Shown: positions 40,109-44,211 of the stretch, in pieces | Numbering within the stretch: position 1 is the stretch's first letter | How the letters are laid out: each line of letters begins with the position of its first letter | DNA from: Lacticaseibacillus jixianensis | GTDB lineage: Bacteria; Bacillota; Bacilli; Lactobacillales; Lactobacillaceae | Assembly: GCF_003946485.1 (NCBI RefSeq) | Contig: NZ_RHOJ01000020.1 | Coordinates: forward strand, 1 to 44,211 | Reading direction: 5' to 3' | Length of the DNA stretch: 44,211 bases | Made by a program: the position numbers and the translations under genes | The notes under the pieces: model-generated | Seen by the model: only the letters and a program-made list of their open reading frames with translations | Databases searched by the model: none | What the model was told of the DNA's origin: nothing

Positions 40109-40498
40109 ATGTTCGACTTACCCACCTACCTCAAGCGGCCCGACGCGCTGACCAAAGCCGAGGCTTACCAGATTTACCAAGCGCTCCACCCGCGCAACGC
40201 GGACACCGACGAGGACTTTGCCACCCTGTGGGCAATGGTCCTTGAGGATGCTCTGGCGTACGCGTCGATTCGGGTCAGATGGAATCTGCAGTCACGCGCA
40301 GAGCGGAACGCCGTCGATGCCGCCCGCACCGCGCATCACAACAGCTTTATCAAGGCCCTGCAGGCGCTCAGCCGCCACACGACAAAGTGCGGGGCGCCTG
40401 ACTGGCTCAAACAGCTGGGCGACCCCGCAGTGAACCGCAAGCGTATTGGCGATTTTGCCGGCTACCTCGTCCTGTTCGGCGTCCTGCAGGGAAGATAG
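40109..40498 (+). CDS. uncharacterised small cytosolic protein
   Basis: 129 residues, all helical, with no signal peptide. I do not recognise the family. Visible runs are PTYLKRPDALTKAEAYQIYQ at the start, HHNSFIKALQALSRHTTK in the middle and GDFAGYLVLFGVLQGR at the end. AAAGGAG lies 10 nt before the ATG, so translation is likely. The lipoprotein gene follows after 71 bp. Confidence 0.78.
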   Translation: MFDLPTYLKRPDALTKAEAYQIYQALHPRNADTDEDFATLWAMVLEDALAYASIRVRWNLQSRAERNAVDAARTAHHNSFIKALQALSRHTTKCGAPDWLKQLGDPAVNRKRIGDFAGYLVLFGVLQGR

Positions 40499-40569
40499 GC
40501 CTTACGCCGGATGGTTTTCCCTGCTGGCTTTTCGTATGCTTGAGCAAAGCCTAAATAGGAGGTCTCGTC

Positions 40570-41019
40570 ATGAAATCCACCTTCGCCAAACTGGTCCTGG
40601 TTGCCGTCATCCCGCTCACCCTGCTCGCCGCGTGCGGGGTCGGCCAAAATACCAGCAGCCCTAGTCCCAGCACCAGCCAGACCAGCACCCGCTCGGCCGT
40701 CAGCCACCTGGCAGACGTGGAAAACCGCGGGCTGCCGGTTCAAAACAAGCAGGACATCACCGGCGCCGCGCTGACTGCACTCAAGCGCCAGTACGGCAGC
40801 GGCATCGCCAGCGCCGTCGCCTTCACCAACGACCACGGCACCAAAATGTACATCCTCGTGGCCAAGACGACCGCGGACGCCAATGCGATTCGCAGCAAAT
40901 TTGCGGCGGCCAACTGGTCCGTTAAAGCCGACCCGAGCCGCCAGCTGATCTTCGCGGCCGAACGCAGCCTCGCTTCCGGCTGGTTCGAGAAGTACCAAAA
41001 GCCGATCTTCCGCGGCTGA
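40570..41019 (+). CDS. small lipoprotein
   Basis: 149 residues. Signal peptide KLVLVAVIPLTLLAAC with lipobox Cys22; then a Ser/Thr-rich linker (26-42) and a compact domain (about 50-149) with ALTALKRQYGSGIASAVAFT and MYILVAKTTADANAIRSKFA. No family is recognised. TAGGAGG precedes the ATG. It may share a transcript with the small protein gene upstream. Confidence 0.85.
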   Translation: MKSTFAKLVLVAVIPLTLLAACGVGQNTSSPSPSTSQTSTRSAVSHLADVENRGLPVQNKQDITGAALTALKRQYGSGIASAVAFTNDHGTKMYILVAKTTADANAIRSKFAAANWSVKADPSRQLIFAAERSLASGWFEKYQKPIFRG

Positions 41020-41028
41020 TCCGCTTCG

Positions 41029-41056
41029 CCTGCCTGACTCATGGGCAGGTTTTTTT
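41029..41056 (+). terminator. terminator after the small lipoprotein gene
   Basis: CCTGCC / GGGCAGG stem with an 8-nt loop and seven T. Confidence 0.88.
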
Positions 41057-41121
41057 GGCCCGCTCGCAGCCTCCGTCCTGCTCTATACTGGGAGTGTCTC
41101 TTAAGAAAGGAGCCGATTCCT

Positions 41122-42231
41122 ATGACCAAGTACCAATTTCTCCGCCCTTACACATTCAAAAACGGCGTCACGGTCCAAAACCAGGTCGTCATCCCGCCGA
41201 TGACCGAGTGTTCCGCTTTTGAGGAAGGCTCCGTCACCGAAGACGAGCTGCGCTACTTTCGCATTCACAGCGGTGGCGCCGGCTTGTTCATCTCCCCTGT
41301 CGCCAACGTGACCCCCGGCGGCAAGGGCTTTGAAGGCGAGCTCTCAGTCGCCGAAGACCGGTACCTGCCCGGCCTCACGCGCATGGCCAGCGCGATGAAA
41401 CAAGGCGGCAGCCGGGCCGTCCTGCAGATTTTCCACGCCGGCCGCATGACCAATTCGAAGATCTTGCGCGGCAGGCAGCCGGTTTCGGCCAGTGCCGTTG
41501 CGGCAGTAAGGCCAGGCGCCGAGACGCCCCGCGCGATGACTGAAGCAGAAATCGCTGCCGTAATTGAAGCCTTCGGGCAAGCGACGCGGCGGGCCATTGT
41601 CGCCGGCTTTGACGGGGTCGAGCTGCACGGCGCCAACACCTACCTCATGCAGCAGTTTTTCTCCCCGCACAGCAACCGTCGCACCGATCAATGGGGCGGC
41701 AGCCTGGCCAACCGCGAGCGCTTCGCCTTGGCCATCATCAAGCGCGTGCACGAAGTTGTTGACCAGTACGCTGACCGGCCGTTTCTGATTGGCTATCGCA
41801 TCTCCCCGGAAGAAATCGAGACGCCGGGGATTCGCCTGAAGGACACGCTGCAGTTCGTCGCCACCCTGGCGAACCAGCCGCTGGATTACCTCCACGTCTC
41901 GCAGGGCCGGGCCTTCCAGACCTCGTTGAACGACCCCACCGACACCGAACCGGTGATTGTGAAAATTCGGCGCCAGGTCGCCGGCCGGCTGCCGCTGATC
42001 GCCGTTGGGTCGGTGACGACCCCGGCCGACGCCGAAAAGGTGATGGCGGCGGGAATCGACCTGGTCGCGCTCGGCCGAGAAATGCTGCGGGAGCCGCTCT
42101 GGGTCCAGAAGGTGGCGGCCGGCGACGAGGCTGCGATCCGCTACACAGTCTCACCGGCAGAGCTGGATGAGCTGGGGATCACGCCGCCGCTGTGGCGGTT
42201 TCTAACGGTCCACATGCACGCCGATATGTAG
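41122..42231 (+). CDS. NADH:flavin oxidoreductase, Old Yellow Enzyme family
   Basis: 369-residue FMN-binding TIM barrel. VVIPPMTECSA at the start, QIFHAGR (102-108), and the active-site HGANTYLMQQFFSPHSN with His169, Asn172 and Tyr174 are diagnostic; WGGSLANRERF and the late GSVTTPADAEKVMAAGIDLVALGR complete the phosphate site. Such enzymes reduce activated alkenes and other electrophiles. ATG 41122 lies behind AAGGAG; a possible TATACT -10 is at 41083-41088. It is monocistronic. Confidence 0.92.
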   Translation: MTKYQFLRPYTFKNGVTVQNQVVIPPMTECSAFEEGSVTEDELRYFRIHSGGAGLFISPVANVTPGGKGFEGELSVAEDRYLPGLTRMASAMKQGGSRAVLQIFHAGRMTNSKILRGRQPVSASAVAAVRPGAETPRAMTEAEIAAVIEAFGQATRRAIVAGFDGVELHGANTYLMQQFFSPHSNRRTDQWGGSLANRERFALAIIKRVHEVVDQYADRPFLIGYRISPEEIETPGIRLKDTLQFVATLANQPLDYLHVSQGRAFQTSLNDPTDTEPVIVKIRRQVAGRLPLIAVGSVTTPADAEKVMAAGIDLVALGREMLREPLWVQKVAAGDEAAIRYTVSPAELDELGITPPLWRFLTVHMHADM

Positions 42232-42269
42232 ATAACATCAGCCAGCTAAGCCAGCTAGGCCAGGACAGC

Positions 42270-42307
42270 AAAAGCGCGGGTCAATCACGTGATTGCCCGC
42301 GCTTTTT
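42270..42307. terminator. bidirectional terminator between OYE and NUDIX genes
   Basis: AAAAGCGCGGG and CCCGCGCTTTT pair, and CAATCAC/GTGATTG extends the stem with a one-nt bulge. T-runs occur on both strands. Confidence 0.9.
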
Positions 42308-42315
42308 GTTGCGCT

Positions 42316-42777
42316 CTACCGCCCGGCCCGCGCCAAGTAATCCGCAATGGCGTGGCGGTGGGCCGCCGGGATGTTGGTCGGCAGCTGATCAAACGGCACC
42401 CAGCGGTACTGCAGGGACTCGGCGTCGGCCACCTGCGGCGTGCCGGTCACGTGCTCGGCGTAGTACGCGGTCGTCACCATGTCGAACTGGTCCCCGTTTG
42501 CCGCCGTCCGCATCCCCTCTCCCGAATAGACGTTGAGCAGCGTCAGCGCGCTGGCGTCCAGACGCATGCCGGTTTCTTCGGCGACCTCGCGGACCACCGT
42601 CTCCCGCGTCGTTTCGCCCAGCTCCATCAGCCCGCCCGGCAGTCCCCAGCGCTTCGCCGGTTCGTTGCGCTGCTGCATGAGCAGTGCGCCATCCGCGTTC
42701 ACCAACACCGCGCAGCTGCCGTTCAGGATCAGGCGCCGGTGCCCGACAATTTGACGCAGCGCTTCGATGTAACCCAT
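42316..42777 (-). CDS. NUDIX hydrolase
   Basis: 153 residues. The full Nudix box G-x5-E-x7-REVAEETGM spans residues 49-71 (Arg63, Glu64, Glu67, Glu68), which bind Mg for cleavage of a nucleoside diphosphate linked to another group. GSCAVLVNADGALLMQQR precedes it. The substrate is not predictable. ATG 42777 follows GGAGGTGG; a longer frame to 42843 lacks a site. Confidence 0.92.
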   Translation of the reverse strand: MGYIEALRQIVGHRRLILNGSCAVLVNADGALLMQQRNEPAKRWGLPGGLMELGETTRETVVREVAEETGMRLDASALTLLNVYSGEGMRTAANGDQFDMVTTAYYAEHVTGTPQVADAESLQYRWVPFDQLPTNIPAAHRHAIADYLARAGR

Positions 42778-42930
42778 GGTGCCACCTCCTGCTTGAATGT
42801 GATCCCATTTTACCGCGTGGCGGCTTTCCCCACCACCCGCCAAATGCTTTGCACGCCGCTTTCGGTAGTGCTAATGTAAGTAACGGTACAGTAAGAAAGC
42901 GTTATCTAATACTGCAAAGGGAGAGCACAC

Positions 42931-43923
42931 ATGGAAAATTATCTCGCATCACCAACACGTTACGATCATATGCAGTACCGCCGCGTGGGCAACAGCGGCC
43001 TCAAGCTGTCGGCCTTGTCGCTGGGGCTGTGGCATAACTTCGGCAGCGTCGATCCGCTGGAGAACCAGCGCCACCTGCTGCGGCACGCGTTTGACCTCGG
43101 CATCACCTGCTTTGACATCGCCAACAACTACGGCCCGGAGCCCGGCAGTGCCGAAAGCAACTTCGGCCGCATTTTTAAGGCGGACTTCAATCCCTACCGC
43201 GACGAGCTCGTCATCACCTCCAAGGCCGGCTACTACATGTGGCCCGGCCCTTACGGCGAGTGGGGCTCCCGCAAGAACATCATCGCCAGCTGCGACCAGA
43301 GTCTCGCCCGCACCGGCCTGGACTACTTCGACATCTTCTACTCCCACCGCTTCGACCCGGACACCCCGCTGGAAGAAACGGCCCTCGCCCTCGACCAGCT
43401 GGTCAAAAGCGGCAAGGCCCTCTACGTTGGGCTGTCCAACTACGATCCGGAGCAGACGGAGAAAATGGCGGCCATCTTCAAGGACCTCAAGACGCCTTAC
43501 ATCATCCACCAGGACCGCTACAACATCTTCAACCGCGGCCCTGAAGACGGGCTCTTCCCGACGCTGGCAAAGGACCAGACCGGGGCCGTTGTCTTCAGCC
43601 CGCTGGCGCAGGGCATGCTGACGGGCCGCTACCTCAACGGCATTCCGGCCGACTCCCGCGCCGCACGCAAGGACAGCCCGTTCCTGCACGTTGCGGACGT
43701 CGAAAACAAGCTCAGCCAGATCAAGGCGCTGAACGCGATCGCCGAAAAGCGCGGCCAGACGCTTGCCGAAATGGCGCTGGCTTGGGACCTGCGCCAACCG
43801 GTCGTTGCCAGTGTCATCATCGGCGCCAGCAAGGTCAGCCAGCTTGACGACAACGTCAAGGCGCTGGCCAACCTTAACTTCAGCGAGGAAGAGGAACAAG
43901 CCATCGCCGACGCTTTGGCATAA
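42931..43923 (+). CDS. aldo/keto reductase, YghZ/Gpr-like
   Basis: 330-residue NADPH-dependent (beta/alpha)8-barrel reductase. The catalytic tetrad is complete: Asp62 and Tyr67 (FDIANNYG), Lys98 (TSKAGY) and His139 (YSHRFD). ANNYGPEPGSAESNFGRIF and MWPGPYGEWGSRKN are typical of the AKR14 (YghZ, L-glyceraldehyde-3-phosphate reductase) group, which also reduces methylglyoxal. C-terminal VIIGASKVSQLDDN binds NADPH. GGGAG precedes the ATG at 42931. Confidence 0.92.
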   Translation: MENYLASPTRYDHMQYRRVGNSGLKLSALSLGLWHNFGSVDPLENQRHLLRHAFDLGITCFDIANNYGPEPGSAESNFGRIFKADFNPYRDELVITSKAGYYMWPGPYGEWGSRKNIIASCDQSLARTGLDYFDIFYSHRFDPDTPLEETALALDQLVKSGKALYVGLSNYDPEQTEKMAAIFKDLKTPYIIHQDRYNIFNRGPEDGLFPTLAKDQTGAVVFSPLAQGMLTGRYLNGIPADSRAARKDSPFLHVADVENKLSQIKALNAIAEKRGQTLAEMALAWDLRQPVVASVIIGASKVSQLDDNVKALANLNFSEEEEQAIADALA

Positions 43924-43934
43924 CTCAACCGCTC

Positions 43935-43970
43935 AAACCGCTTCGCGAAATCCGCGAGGCGGTTTTTTTC
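43935..43970 (+). terminator. terminator after the aldo/keto reductase gene
   Basis: AAACCGCTTCGCG / CGCGAGGCGGTTT stem with one wobble, 5-nt loop, then a run of T. Confidence 0.9.
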
Positions 43971-44144
43971 GTGCAAGTCGTGCGCCTTGCGCCGGGCGGC
44001 GGGGCTTCGTTAGGCTGGAAGTAGGCCCGAAGCCGGGAAGCTGAGACAGCTTGCGTAATCGGGCTTTGGGTTCGCAACGCGGGAGTGGCTAGCTACGGTC
44101 GCAGCTTCACTCGCTTTGCGAGTAAAGCCTCAACCTAGATAATA

Positions 44145-44211
44145 TGAAGTGACCCCCTAGATTGTCGACACGGGGATTTAGATTGATAATGTTGTTAGCT
44201 AAAACAAACAA
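44145..44211 (+). mobile_element. probable left end of an IS3-family insertion sequence (cut by window end)
   Basis: TGAAGTGACCCCCTAGATTG followed by TCGACA looks like the terminal inverted repeat of IS3/IS150-group elements, and an AT-rich leader (TTTAGATTGATAATG) follows as it would before orfA. No transposase is in view. The stretch 43,971-44,144 has only short stems (AAGCTG-AGAC-AGCTT, ACTCGC-TTT-GCGAGT). Confidence 0.5.

Noticed and set aside
42949-43899. 316-codon minus-strand frame opposite the aldo/keto reductase
   Set aside because: Shadow of a gene with a complete catalytic tetrad; no ribosome binding site.

Overview
The window looks like chromosomal DNA from a GC-rich member of the Lactobacillaceae, most likely Lacticaseibacillus or a close relative. 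The basis is Firmicutes-type AGGAGG ribosome binding sites, TTG/GTG starts, a BceRS-BceAB module, lipobox lipoproteins, a CstR-type operon, GC-rich third positions and many tight hairpin terminators. The genus is inference. No rRNA, tRNA or CRISPR array was seen.

Layout. 1-4,740 is an AT-richer block with sugar O-acetyltransferase, MFS permease, AraC regulator and HAD phosphatase genes, plus short gene remnants. 4,741-8,763 holds two MarR-centred units: marR/azoreductase sharing a GTTGCCGGCAAC-type operator, and marR-SDR-amidohydrolase beside a DUF2316 gene. 8,928-9,278 is a chimeric gene remnant (response regulator start fused to a GtrA-like end). 9,386-12,258 is an arsR-sdpI-PLDc_N-ABC ATPase-ABC permease operon read leftward. 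12,457-17,988 carries three surface or unknown proteins: an 882-residue membrane-anchored protein, an unknown protein and a DUF6287-type lipoprotein preceded by an 11-codon leader. 18,796-19,941 encodes an XRE-(PUA/EVE-like)-HNH protein, a candidate single-gene modification-dependent restriction factor, with a perfect palindrome upstream.

20,172-22,760 is a persulfide-response operon (two rhodaneses, CoA-disulfide reductase-rhodanese, CstR) behind two CsoR/CstR operators. 22,962-27,622 is a BceRS-BceAB peptide-sensing and detoxification unit. 28,028-29,595 has a small membrane protein and rsgA, which appears to start at CTG. 29,640-33,954 is an AT-richer, probably acquired block: a TnpB element without tnpA, a non-coding stretch with GCCGC hairpins and a 771-residue protein of unknown function with a HHLRDF-HHP motif and a glycine-rich hydrophobic segment. 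From 34,108 the GC-rich backbone resumes with luciferase-like oxidoreductase, Tex, SDR, PASTA protein, YaaA, small unknown, lipoprotein, OYE flavoprotein, NUDIX and aldo/keto reductase genes. The right edge shows what looks like the terminus of an IS3-family element.

Themes: redox and electrophile stress (azoreductase, OYE, SDRs, AKR, YaaA, rhodaneses) and envelope or peptide stress (Bce, Sdp-like operon, lipoproteins). The best candidates for undescribed biology are the XRE-HNH protein with its palindrome and the 771-residue protein near tnpB.
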